Assembly (NCBI GenBank): GCA_025408425.1
Contig: JANXYX010000050.1
Span: 124,001 to 188,000 of the forward strand
Reading direction: 5' to 3'
From: Granulicella sp.
GTDB taxonomy: Bacteria > Acidobacteriota > Terriglobia > Terriglobales > Acidobacteriaceae
DNA: 64,000 bases
Position numbers and translations under genes: made by a program. The notes beneath the pieces were generated by a model that was not told where the DNA came from, made no database searches, and worked only from the letters and a program-made list of their open reading frames with translations. Shown in pieces: positions 41,629 to 49,664 of this stretch; position 1 is the first letter of the stretch; every line of letters begins with the position of its first letter.

Positions 41629-42510
41629 GTGGACACCAGCCCGTTACCCGAATTCCCCGCTCTCCACCCACCCCTTCTCCAGGTAAAAGACCTGTCCATC
41701 CGCTTCGGAACCCACCACGCTGTCAAGAACATCTCCTTTCAAATCAACGCCGGACAAACCCTCGGCCTCGTCGGAGAATCCGGCTCCGGCAAATCCGCCA
41801 CCTCCCTCGCCCTCCTCCGCCTCCTCCCGCCCACCGCCCAAATCACTGGAGACATTACCTTTGCAGGACAACCCCTCCTCCACCTCTCCGAAACAGCCAT
41901 GCGACACCACCGCGGCCGCAACATCTCCATGATCTTCCAGGAACCCATGACCGCCCTCAATCCGGTCATGCCTATAGGCGCACAAATCGCCGAAGCTGTC
42001 CTCGCCCACAACGACGGGACCGACCATCCCAGGCTCTCCCGCAACGCCATCAAACAAAAGGTCTTAGCCGCCATGCACCAGGTCGCCCTCCCCGACCCCG
42101 AGCGCCGTTCCAAAGACTACCCCCACCAGTTCTCCGGCGGTCAACGCCAAAGAATCCTCATCGCCATGGCCATCGTCAACCAACCCCGCCTCCTCATCGC
42201 CGACGAGCCCACCACTGCCCTAGACGTCACCGTTCAGGCGCAGATCCTGCTTCTTCTCAAGCAGTTACGCGCCTCCCATAACCTCGCCATGCTCTTCATC
42301 TCCCACGACCTCGCCGTCGTCGCCCAGGCCTGCGACCAGCCCACAGACACCGTAGCTGTCATGCAGCACGGCCAAATCGTCGAACAGGCACCCACCTCCC
42401 AACTCTTTCGCAACCCCATCCATCCCTACACTCGCCAACTTCTCGCTTCAGCCCCCACCATGCACACTAACCGCACCAAACCGCTCGCATCTTCAACCAT
42501 ATCTACATGA
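41629..42510 (+). CDS. Peptide-type ABC transporter ATP-binding protein (DppD/OppD-like)
   Basis: A 293-residue ATPase of the oligopeptide group. Walker A is GLVGESGSGKSATSLALL, the Q-loop MIFQEPMTALNPVM, the signature QFSGGQRQRILIAMAI, Walker B LLIADEPTTALD, and the H-loop FISHDLAVVAQ; the extra C-terminal NPIHPYTRQLLASAP is characteristic of Dpp/Opp ATPases. No permease, binding protein or DppF-like partner lies beside it. The start is uncertain: GTG 41629 is used, but the frame also has a TTG at 41578, and neither has a clear SD. It is the last gene before the base-skew change. Confidence 0.88.
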   Translation: MDTSPLPEFPALHPPLLQVKDLSIRFGTHHAVKNISFQINAGQTLGLVGESGSGKSATSLALLRLLPPTAQITGDITFAGQPLLHLSETAMRHHRGRNISMIFQEPMTALNPVMPIGAQIAEAVLAHNDGTDHPRLSRNAIKQKVLAAMHQVALPDPERRSKDYPHQFSGGQRQRILIAMAIVNQPRLLIADEPTTALDVTVQAQILLLLKQLRASHNLAMLFISHDLAVVAQACDQPTDTVAVMQHGQIVEQAPTSQLFRNPIHPYTRQLLASAPTMHTNRTKPLASSTIST

Positions 42511-42683
42511 TAATAAATAACTTATAGGATAGTTTACCCTGGAGAACCCCTGGCAAAAATGGAATCAGATGACGTAAAGTTGCGCTTAGAAAGCGCAAAA
42601 CGGCATATCGCTCAGACTCCGCTTTCATCCAGCGAAGAATCCAGATAAGCTATCTCTTTGGGCCTAAGGGCACCGACAACCGT

Positions 42684-43439
42684 ATGCGCGCCCTCATCAT
42701 CTCCGACATCCACGCGAACCTGGAGGCCCTCACTGCGGTGCTTGACGCCGCTGCCGGCTCATACGACGCCCTCTGGAACCTCGGTGACCTGGTTGGCTAC
42801 GGTGCCAGCCCCAACCAGGTTCTCGATATTCTTCGACCGATCGCCAATCTCAACGTCCGAGGCAATCACGATCGAGTCTGTTGCGGCCTCACCTCGGCAC
42901 TAGGCTTCAATCCGGTAGCGCGCGCCGCAGCCAATTGGACCCGGGACGAACTCACCCCGGGTAACCTCAACTGGCTCCGCACCGTACCCCAGGGCCCCCT
43001 CCAGCCCGAACAGCCAGGCATCACGTGCGCGCACGGCTCACCGCTCAACGAAGACCATTACATCCTCAACATGCGCGATGCATGGGCACCGCTGCAGCAG
43101 ATGCCTACTGCCATCACCTTCTTCGGCCACACCCATATTCAGGGCGGATTCTCACAGAAAGATCACGACTGGCACGAACTCCGTCCGCGATATAACACCC
43201 GCAATGATGCTGAGTCCTGGACCCTCTCCATCCCTGAAGGCACTCGCCATCTCATCAATCCAGGCTCCATCGGACAACCTCGCGACTGCGACTGGCGAGC
43301 TGCGTTTGCGATCTACGATAGTGATGCGGCCGAGATCATCTTCCACCGCGTCCCCTACGACCTGACTGCCTCGCAAGGTCGTATCCTGATGGCCGGCCTG
43401 CCCGAACGCCTTGCCGCTCGCCTGCGTGATGGCCGTTGA
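42684..43439 (+). CDS. Calcineurin-like metallophosphoesterase family protein
   Basis: A 251-residue metallophosphoesterase of the YfcE/PrpE-like (DUF2851/MJ0936-type) kind: MRALIISDIHANLEALTAVLDAA supplies the DxH site, WNLGDLVGYGASPNQVLDIL the GDxxxxG, VRGNHDRVCC the GNHD motif, and TFFGHTHIQGGFSQK the GHTH motif. STRPGS-type HLINPGSIGQPRD follows. Expected activity is hydrolysis of a phosphodiester or phosphomonoester with two metals; the substrate is unknown. It converges on the ABC-F gene. Confidence 0.92.
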   Translation: MRALIISDIHANLEALTAVLDAAAGSYDALWNLGDLVGYGASPNQVLDILRPIANLNVRGNHDRVCCGLTSALGFNPVARAAANWTRDELTPGNLNWLRTVPQGPLQPEQPGITCAHGSPLNEDHYILNMRDAWAPLQQMPTAITFFGHTHIQGGFSQKDHDWHELRPRYNTRNDAESWTLSIPEGTRHLINPGSIGQPRDCDWRAAFAIYDSDAAEIIFHRVPYDLTASQGRILMAGLPERLAARLRDGR

Positions 43440-43446
43440 CCACGAG

Positions 43447-45393
43447 CTAAGCCAGGCTCTGCTCCTCCAACGCCAACGCCAGTTCTTCCCACTCCGCAAC
43501 CCGGGCGGCATGATCTCCGCGCAATTTATCTAATACTGCCGCCGTCCGCTGAGATTCTTCCGCTGTTGTAAACACTCCCAACTTCTCCTCCGCGGCTGTG
43601 ATCGCACTCTCCAGATGGGGTATCTCCTCTTCCGTCAGGCGAAGCCGATCTTCCAGCTGCCGGAGTTTAATCGGATTCAGCCGCTTCACAGCCACCTTCA
43701 CCGGTTCTTCCACGAATACAGACACATTTGATACTGATTCAGTTACAAATCTCTCCGGGCTGGTAAGCGCGGCAGCAACCTTCTCTGGTCCGCCCTGCTT
43801 CCGCCACAAATAGTCCTCATAATTGCCGGGATAGATGTGCACGCGCCGATCTTCGACCTCGAAGACGCGGGTTGCGAGGCCATCGATAAAGTAGCGATCG
43901 TGAGACACGAACAAAACCGTACCAGTAAAGTTGCGAATCGCGTCCAGCAACACATCCTTCGCCCTCAGATCGAGGTGGTTGGTAGGCTCGTCCAGCAGTA
44001 GCATGTTCGCCGGCGAAACCAGCATCTTCGCCATGGCGTAACGGTTCCGCTCCCCGCCGGAGAGAACGCCCAACGGTTTGAAGACATCATCGCCCGAGAA
44101 CATGAAGCAGCCCAGCAAGCTGCGCAGATCGACCTGCGACACCTTCGGAGCGATCCCGCTGATGTCGTCGAGCATCTTGGCGGCTGGATCCAGCACCTTG
44201 TACTGATCCTGCGCAAAGTAGTCTGCAATAACATTGTGGCCCAGCTTGATGCTGCCACTTGTAGGCGGCTCCAGACCCGCCAACATACGGATCAGCGTCG
44301 ACTTTCCGGCTCCATTTGCACCGACCAGCGCGATACGGTCGCCGCGATCAATCGTAAAGCTGACATCTTCAAGAACACGCTTCGGCCCATAATGCTTGGT
44401 CAGATTCGCTACGTCGATCACCGTGCGACCAGACGCAGGCGGCTGCGGAATTGTGAAGTGAATCGTCGCCTCGTCTTCAGGTACTTCGATGCGCTCAATC
44501 TTCTCCAATTCCTTGATTCTGGACTGAACTTGTTTCGCCTTCGTGGCCTGTGCGCGGAAGCGGTTGATGAAGGATTCAAGGTGCTCGATCTGGTCGCGCT
44601 GATTCTTATAGGCGGACATCAACTGGAGCCGCCGCTCTTCCTTCTGCTTTAGATACTTTTCGTAGTTTCCGAAGTAGAAATGGGCGCGCTTGTTCCACAA
44701 TTCCACCGTCTTGTTGACCGTGACATCCAGGAAGTAACGATCGTGCGAGATCAGTACAAACGCATTTGGATAGTTGCGAAGGTAGTCTTCTAACCAGTTG
44801 CGCGTCTCTAGATCAAGATGATTTGTGGGCTCATCCAGCAGCAGCAGCGATGGCTTCTGAAGCAGCAGCTTTGCCAGAGCAATCCTCATCTGCCAGCCAC
44901 CGGAAAACTCCTCCGTACGGCGCGTCCAGTCGGCTTTATCGAAGCCCAGGCCGCCGAGCACTGTTCCGACTTGATAGTCGAGGGTATAGATGTCATTCGC
45001 ATGGAGCAGGTCGGCAATGTGAGAGTAGCGAGAGGCAGCAGCCGCGTATGCCGCGCTGTCCGGGTCGTGCTCGGCTAGTTGCTCTGAGAGCCCTTCGGCT
45101 TCCTGCTCCAGGCCGCGCAAGGCATCGAAGACCGAGAGGCATTCGTCGAAGACCGTGCGACCAGAGAGCGCGAGACCATCCTGTGGAAGATAGCCGAGCG
45201 TCATACCTTTGGTGCGTGTCAGCGCGCCGTAGTCGAGCGACTCGACACCGGCAAGCACCTTGAGCAGGGTAGACTTGCCCGTGCCGTTGCCGCCTACGAG
45301 ACCAGTACGCTCGTCTGGCGTTATCAGCCAGTTTGCATCTTCAAACAGTAGCTTTGGACCGAATCGTTTTCCGGCTGAGGAGAGTTGGAGCAT
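43447..45393 (-). CDS. ABC-F family ATPase
   Basis: A 648-residue soluble protein with two ABC cassettes and no membrane part. Walker A motifs are GLVGGNGTGKSTLL (about 34-47) and ALVGANGAGKSTLI (about 350); signatures are EFSGGWQMRIALAK and VLSGGERNRYAMAK; Walker B are LLLLDEPTNHLDL and MLLLDEPTNHLDL. The inter-domain linker (LMSAYKNQRDQIEHLESFINRFRAQATKAKQVQSRIKELEKIERI) and C-terminal coiled coil (LRQLEDRLRLTEEEIPHLESAI) are typical of Uup/EttA-like proteins acting at the ribosome. Which ABC-F subgroup it is cannot be fixed by eye. Base composition here is nearly balanced, at the skew transition. Confidence 0.95.
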   Translation of the reverse strand: MLQLSSAGKRFGPKLLFEDANWLITPDERTGLVGGNGTGKSTLLKVLAGVESLDYGALTRTKGMTLGYLPQDGLALSGRTVFDECLSVFDALRGLEQEAEGLSEQLAEHDPDSAAYAAAASRYSHIADLLHANDIYTLDYQVGTVLGGLGFDKADWTRRTEEFSGGWQMRIALAKLLLQKPSLLLLDEPTNHLDLETRNWLEDYLRNYPNAFVLISHDRYFLDVTVNKTVELWNKRAHFYFGNYEKYLKQKEERRLQLMSAYKNQRDQIEHLESFINRFRAQATKAKQVQSRIKELEKIERIEVPEDEATIHFTIPQPPASGRTVIDVANLTKHYGPKRVLEDVSFTIDRGDRIALVGANGAGKSTLIRMLAGLEPPTSGSIKLGHNVIADYFAQDQYKVLDPAAKMLDDISGIAPKVSQVDLRSLLGCFMFSGDDVFKPLGVLSGGERNRYAMAKMLVSPANMLLLDEPTNHLDLRAKDVLLDAIRNFTGTVLFVSHDRYFIDGLATRVFEVEDRRVHIYPGNYEDYLWRKQGGPEKVAAALTSPERFVTESVSNVSVFVEEPVKVAVKRLNPIKLRQLEDRLRLTEEEIPHLESAITAAEEKLGVFTTAEESQRTAAVLDKLRGDHAARVAEWEELALALEEQSLA

Positions 45394-45507
45394 GAATATC
45401 TATTTTCTCATTTGCAGCGCACTAGTGGGGGCGGACAGGAACATGAGTCCCTGCAACGTGGCAAGACAACTGCGGCTCGCTCTGCTACTGTCAATCGAGA
45501 GAGCTTG

Positions 45508-45843
45508 ATGTCTGGACAGCCACAACTTTACCCGGACCAGAAACCGACGGTAACGCACGCGACAACGGGTAGCGGCGGACAAACAAAAGGGACGACACCG
45601 GTTTGGCTGCAACGGCTGTCGCTCTGTGTTCTCGTGCTCTTCTGCGTATACCTTGGCGTGCTGGTGATGGTACTGCCCTGGTGGCCGCGCATCTGGGACC
45701 ACAACATGTTTATCCAGGCGCGTCCGACACTAGCCGCGATTCTGCACAATGGTGCGGTGCGAGGCGTCATCTCGGGACTTGGCCTGCTGGATATCTGGAT
45801 TGGTATCTCGGAAGCGGTCCACTACCGGGATTATCGCAACTAA
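45508..45843 (+). CDS. Small conserved-looking membrane protein
   Basis: A 111-residue protein with a polar N-terminus (1-37), one clear transmembrane helix (LCVLVLFCVYLGVLVMVLPW, about 41-60) and a second hydrophobic segment (AVRGVISGLGLLDIWIGI, about 86-103). WWPRIWDHNMFIQARPTLAAILHNGAVRG between them is distinctive. I recall similar proteins upstream of LOG-family genes in acidobacteria but know no function. The ATG at 45508 was chosen to fit the hydrophobic layout; the frame is open further upstream. It lies 34 bases before the LOG gene and is probably in its operon. Confidence 0.72.
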   Translation: MSGQPQLYPDQKPTVTHATTGSGGQTKGTTPVWLQRLSLCVLVLFCVYLGVLVMVLPWWPRIWDHNMFIQARPTLAAILHNGAVRGVISGLGLLDIWIGISEAVHYRDYRN

Positions 45844-45877
45844 GTGTTACTTACAACATCCTGAATCGAGACGGTGA

Positions 45878-46864
45878 ATGATTCCAGAAGATCTAGAATT
45901 GCTAGACCGGGCCCAACTTGCATACGAAAATCCTGAGTTCCTGCACTCGCCTGACGGCAGGCTGGTGCGGATGATCAGCGAGTATCAGGAGCCGATGGCG
46001 CGGTTCCGTCGGGAGCGCATTCAGGACACGGTGGTCTTCTTCGGCTCAGCACGCTTTATGAGTCTGGATGCAGCAAATACGGAACTGCAACTGCTTGATA
46101 ATACGGGCTCTCAGCAGCCGGCTCCAGCAGAGGAGCAGCCTGCAAGACCGGAAGAGATTGCCAGCGGCGAAGCCAGCGAACTACAGGTACAACGCGCCAA
46201 AGCAGCGGTGGAGATGGCTGCGTACTACGAGGATGCTCGCAAGCTGGCGGGCATGATTGCAACCTGGGCTCATGCACTTCCGGGTCGTCGGCACCGGTTT
46301 GTGGTGACCTCCGGGGGCGGGCCGGGAATTATGGAGGCGGCAAACCGTGGAGCCTACGAGGTGGGTTGCAAGACGATTGGACTGAACATCAAGCTGCCAT
46401 TCGAGCAGCGTCCGAACCCTTACATCACGCCCACGCTGAACTTCGAGTTCCACTACTTCTTCATGCGGAAGTACTGGTTTGCCTATCTGGCGAAGGCTCT
46501 GGTGGTGTTTCCAGGCGGCTTTGGAACGCTGGACGAGATGTTTGAACTGCTGACTCTGGCGCAAACGAAGAAGTTGGCAAAGAGTATTACGGTCGTGATC
46601 TACGGATCTTCTTACTGGAAAAACGTGATCAATCTGGAGGCGATGGCGGAACGCGGTGCCATCTCACTGAAGGATCTGGATCTGTTTCAGTTCGCCGACA
46701 CGCCGGAGGAGGCGTTCGAGATTCTAAAGACTGGACTCACGGTACATCTTGATTCTGCTTTTGAACGCGATCAGAAGCTCCGTGAGGAGCGCGAAGGCGT
46801 GCCCGAGGGGCCTGCACCGTGTGTGCAGGAGATTCTAGGGCCGGACATCGCCAAGACTCGTTAA
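45878..46864 (+). CDS. LOG-family (TIGR00730-type) nucleotide phosphoribohydrolase-like protein
   Basis: A 328-residue Rossmann-fold protein with the LOG/lysine decarboxylase-like signatures GGGPGIMEAANRGAYEVG and PGGFGTLDEMFE. Plant and bacterial LOG proteins release cytokinin bases or hydrolyse nucleotide 5'-monophosphates to base and ribose 5-phosphate; this longer form (about 100 extra N-terminal residues, including FFGSARFMSLDAAN and a linker near 70-100) is found in many bacteria and may prefer AMP-like substrates. It follows the small membrane protein by 34 bases. An open intergenic region follows. Confidence 0.93.
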   Translation: MIPEDLELLDRAQLAYENPEFLHSPDGRLVRMISEYQEPMARFRRERIQDTVVFFGSARFMSLDAANTELQLLDNTGSQQPAPAEEQPARPEEIASGEASELQVQRAKAAVEMAAYYEDARKLAGMIATWAHALPGRRHRFVVTSGGGPGIMEAANRGAYEVGCKTIGLNIKLPFEQRPNPYITPTLNFEFHYFFMRKYWFAYLAKALVVFPGGFGTLDEMFELLTLAQTKKLAKSITVVIYGSSYWKNVINLEAMAERGAISLKDLDLFQFADTPEEAFEILKTGLTVHLDSAFERDQKLREEREGVPEGPAPCVQEILGPDIAKTR

Positions 46865-47214
46865 TATCCTCGCTACCTGACTCCTTACACGACGTTGCAT
46901 TTCCATGTACCCTTGGGAGGTACTGGGTTGCAAGCTTCCTGCTTACAATGAGATACGGGAAAAGGCCGCGGCTAAAATCATGGTAAAAATAGGTTTTGTG
47001 GCCAATGGAAATGATCACGGTGGACTTTGGTTGCTGATCTACCGGATTGGGTGGAACTGCGGCCGGTGTGGGGGGTAGGTCGAGTCTCTAGGGAGGCGTA
47101 ACCATTCTAGTTACTGGATTTGCTCAAATTTGAAGCCCTGTTCTTGGTGCGGTCATGGTGCTGTCATGTGCGGTGGCGATACTTGCCCCGTAGGAGTCAG
47201 TAGGGAGGCGGCCG
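46865..47214. other. 350-base intergenic region, no gene seen
   Basis: No convincing ORF, tRNA or terminator was found. GAGTC followed by two bases and TAGGGAGGCG occurs at about 47083 and again at about 47191; the second copy includes the SD (GGGAGGCGG) of the PHP gene. TAAAAT at about 46973 might be a -10 box. Confidence 0.4.
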
Positions 47215-48387
47215 ATGAGCCAATCGAGCATCTCGTACCTGTGGCGGGAGCCAAACGTAGCCAAGGGGTTTGCGTGTGGCGTGTCGCTGCACAGTCACAC
47301 CAACCAGTCGCGGGAGACGCTGGATTTTATCGCGGAGTTCTCAAAGGATTGGGGTGTTCTACAACCTGTGATGCGGTGGTTTGAAGAGCGCTGCAAGGAG
47401 CGCTCCGGCATCTCTCCGAATTATGCCCTGAGCTATTGGACTCCACCCCTGACGCCACGTCTGGCGTTTGAGCTGGAGCAGAGGCAGATCGAAGAGAATC
47501 TGCAACTACCGGGGATGGTCTCGATTACCGACCACGACAACATCAACGCGCCTATGTTGCTGCGGTCTGTACCTTCTGCGCGTCATATCCCGGTGTCGGT
47601 GGAGTGGACAGTACCGTTTGGGACGACCGCGTTTCATCTTGGCATCCATAACCTGCCCAGCGCCACGGCCACGGAGTGGATGGCACGGCTAGAGGCGTTT
47701 ACTGCGATCCCTGTGGCAGAGCGCAAGCCGGTAATGCTGACCGAGATTCTGAGGGAGTTGCATGAACTGCCGGATGTGCTGATCATCTTCAACCATCCGA
47801 TATGGGACCTCTACCGGATTGGCATAGAACAGCACGAAGTTCTGGTGAACGAGTTTCTGGCGGTGTATGGACAGTTTTTCCATGCGCTGGAGTTGAACGG
47901 GCTGCGCAACTGGAAGGAAAACCGCGAGGTTTCGACGCTGGCCGGCAAGTGGAATCAACTGGTAATCAGCGGTGGCGATCGACATGGCGTTGAACCAAAT
48001 GCGAACGTGAACCTGACGTATGCGACCAGCTTTACGGAGTTTGTGCACGAAGTCAGGCGCGAGCGCCAGAGCCATGTGCTGTTTATGCCCCAGTATGCCC
48101 AGCCGTGGAAGCACCGGATTCTGCAATCGACGCTGGACGCGATCCGCAACTATCCCCAGTTTCCGGCTGGGTCGCAGCGATGGGATGAGCGGGTCTACCA
48201 TCCGGACAAGAACGGCACGATCACCCCCCTTTCCGCTCTGTGGACACAGGGCCGGGCACCCAAGGTGATCGATGGGATTCTTGGATTGGTAAGGCTGATG
48301 GGTGCTGCTCCAGTATCGGGGGGGCTGCGAATGGCCTGGGATGAGACCGGCGAGATGCGCACGACGCTTGCAAAGCTGGATGCTTGA
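47215..48387 (+). CDS. PHP-domain metal-dependent phosphoesterase-like protein
   Basis: A 390-residue protein with PHP-domain metal motifs: CGVSLHSHTNQS (His26, His28), MVSITDHDNI (Asp106, His107, Asp108), a later IFNHPIWD and SGGDRHGVEPNANVNLTY. PHP proteins use three metals to hydrolyse phosphoesters or nucleotides. The spacing between the first two motifs, about 75 residues, is larger than usual and holds an insert (RWFEERCKERSGISPNYALSYWTPP). GGGAGG precedes the ATG. It lies 74 bases before a glycosyltransferase gene, suggesting a joint function in envelope glycan or signalling, which is inference. Confidence 0.85.
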   Translation: MSQSSISYLWREPNVAKGFACGVSLHSHTNQSRETLDFIAEFSKDWGVLQPVMRWFEERCKERSGISPNYALSYWTPPLTPRLAFELEQRQIEENLQLPGMVSITDHDNINAPMLLRSVPSARHIPVSVEWTVPFGTTAFHLGIHNLPSATATEWMARLEAFTAIPVAERKPVMLTEILRELHELPDVLIIFNHPIWDLYRIGIEQHEVLVNEFLAVYGQFFHALELNGLRNWKENREVSTLAGKWNQLVISGGDRHGVEPNANVNLTYATSFTEFVHEVRRERQSHVLFMPQYAQPWKHRILQSTLDAIRNYPQFPAGSQRWDERVYHPDKNGTITPLSALWTQGRAPKVIDGILGLVRLMGAAPVSGGLRMAWDETGEMRTTLAKLDA

Positions 48388-48461
48388 AGCAGGGCGGCCG
48401 GAGTGCAGGAAAAGACTATGTTTTAACGATCGAACGGTGGAGTGAGGGATAGTCTAAAGCG

Positions 48462-49664
48462 ATGCGTGCGCCGCGTGTTGCCTACTTTCCGGACTCGTTC
48501 CACGAAGTAAACGGAGTCGCTCATACGAGCCGCAACTTTGTGGGGTATGCCGAGCGGCATCGGCTTCCCTTTCTGTGTGTGCGGGCGGGCGGAAGAGCGC
48601 AGGCATCCGAGCAGGCCGATTCTTTGCGCACGCTGGAGCTAGGGCGAAGTTGGGCATCGGTGGGAATGGAGAAAGACCTCTCGTTCGATCCGCTGTTCTG
48701 GCGACACATAAGTCGCATCGAGCGGGAGCTGAAGAGCTTCCAGCCGGACATCATTCACATTACGGGCCCCAGCGAGTTGGGAATATTTGGGGCATACTTT
48801 GCGTGGGAGTTGGGGATTCCGCTGGCGGCTTCGTGGCATACGAACGTGCACGAGTATGCAGCACGCAGAATGGCGTCAATGACGCAGCGGCTGCCGGAGC
48901 GATATGCGGCTGCCTCCGAGCGCGGAATAGAGTCTGGAGCGCTTTGGGTGGCGGCGCAGTTCTATCGGCTGGCACAAGTACTTTTCGCACCGAATGGCGA
49001 GTTGTGCGCGATGTTGGAGCAGTCCACGGGGAGACCGTGCCACCTGATGCAGCGAGGAGTCGACACTGAGCTATTCTCACCAACTCGCCGAATGCGTGGC
49101 AGGGGAGAGAAGAAGCTGGTCCTGGGGTATGTAGGGAGACTCTCGGTGGAGAAGAACGTGGCTTTGCTGGAGCAGATAGAAGGCGAGCTAGCCGCACGAG
49201 GCGTGGGTGGGGTGGAGTTTCTGATTGTGGGCCATGGCGGGGAAGAGGCGTCGCTGCGAGCGTCGCTAAAGCATGCGGTGTTTGCGGGCGTACTGCGTGG
49301 TGAAGCGCTGGCGGCTGCGTATGCCGACATGGACCTGCTGGTCTTCCCCTCGCATACGGACACCTTTGGCAATGTAGTGCTGGAGGCGCTGGCGAGCGGG
49401 GTGCCCGCGATCGTGACCCCGGATGGTGGCCCGAAGTACATCGTGCGGCATGGCGAGACGGGATTTGTCGCCACGGATGATGGATTTGCCACGGCTATCG
49501 CTACGCTGGCGGAGGATCGTTTGTTGCTGGAACGGATGGGGGAGTTAGCGAGGAGCTACGCAGTGGGTTGTAGCTGGGATGCCGTATTCGATCGGGTATA
49601 TGGAGCGTATGAGACGGTACCCGGGACAACTGGCTGGCGACCGAATGACGAGGGTGGGGCCTAG
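48462..49664 (+). CDS. GT4-type glycosyltransferase
   Basis: A 400-residue retaining glycosyltransferase of the GT-B fold. The N-terminal RVAYFPDSFHEVNGVAHTSRNFVGYAERHRLPF resembles mannosyltransferases of the MgtA/PimB-like group (DxxxxxxGV motif), IIHITGPSELGIFGAYFAWELGIPLAASWHTNVHEYA matches the acceptor side, and LGYVGRLSVEKNVALLEQIEGEL and VFPSHTDTFGNVVLEALASGVPAIVTPDGGPKYIV (ExxG-type donor site) complete the pattern. Sugar and acceptor are unknown; glycolipid or polysaccharide synthesis is likely. It converges on the GH13-like gene with a 4-base overlap. Confidence 0.92.
   Translation: MRAPRVAYFPDSFHEVNGVAHTSRNFVGYAERHRLPFLCVRAGGRAQASEQADSLRTLELGRSWASVGMEKDLSFDPLFWRHISRIERELKSFQPDIIHITGPSELGIFGAYFAWELGIPLAASWHTNVHEYAARRMASMTQRLPERYAAASERGIESGALWVAAQFYRLAQVLFAPNGELCAMLEQSTGRPCHLMQRGVDTELFSPTRRMRGRGEKKLVLGYVGRLSVEKNVALLEQIEGELAARGVGGVEFLIVGHGGEEASLRASLKHAVFAGVLRGEALAAAYADMDLLVFPSHTDTFGNVVLEALASGVPAIVTPDGGPKYIVRHGETGFVATDDGFATAIATLAEDRLLLERMGELARSYAVGCSWDAVFDRVYGAYETVPGTTGWRPNDEGGA

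Noticed and set aside
42559..42648. 29-codon ORF (MESDDVKLRLESAKRH...) before the metallophosphoesterase gene
   Set aside because: No clear SD and too short to judge; it contains an 8-base stem TTGCGCTT/AAGCGCAA that may be the real feature. Not called, but it lies at the skew switch.
42500..42690. Origin of replication with DnaA boxes
   Set aside because: An AT-rich stretch is present but no TTATCCACA-type cluster was found by eye, so no origin feature is listed, only the skew observation.
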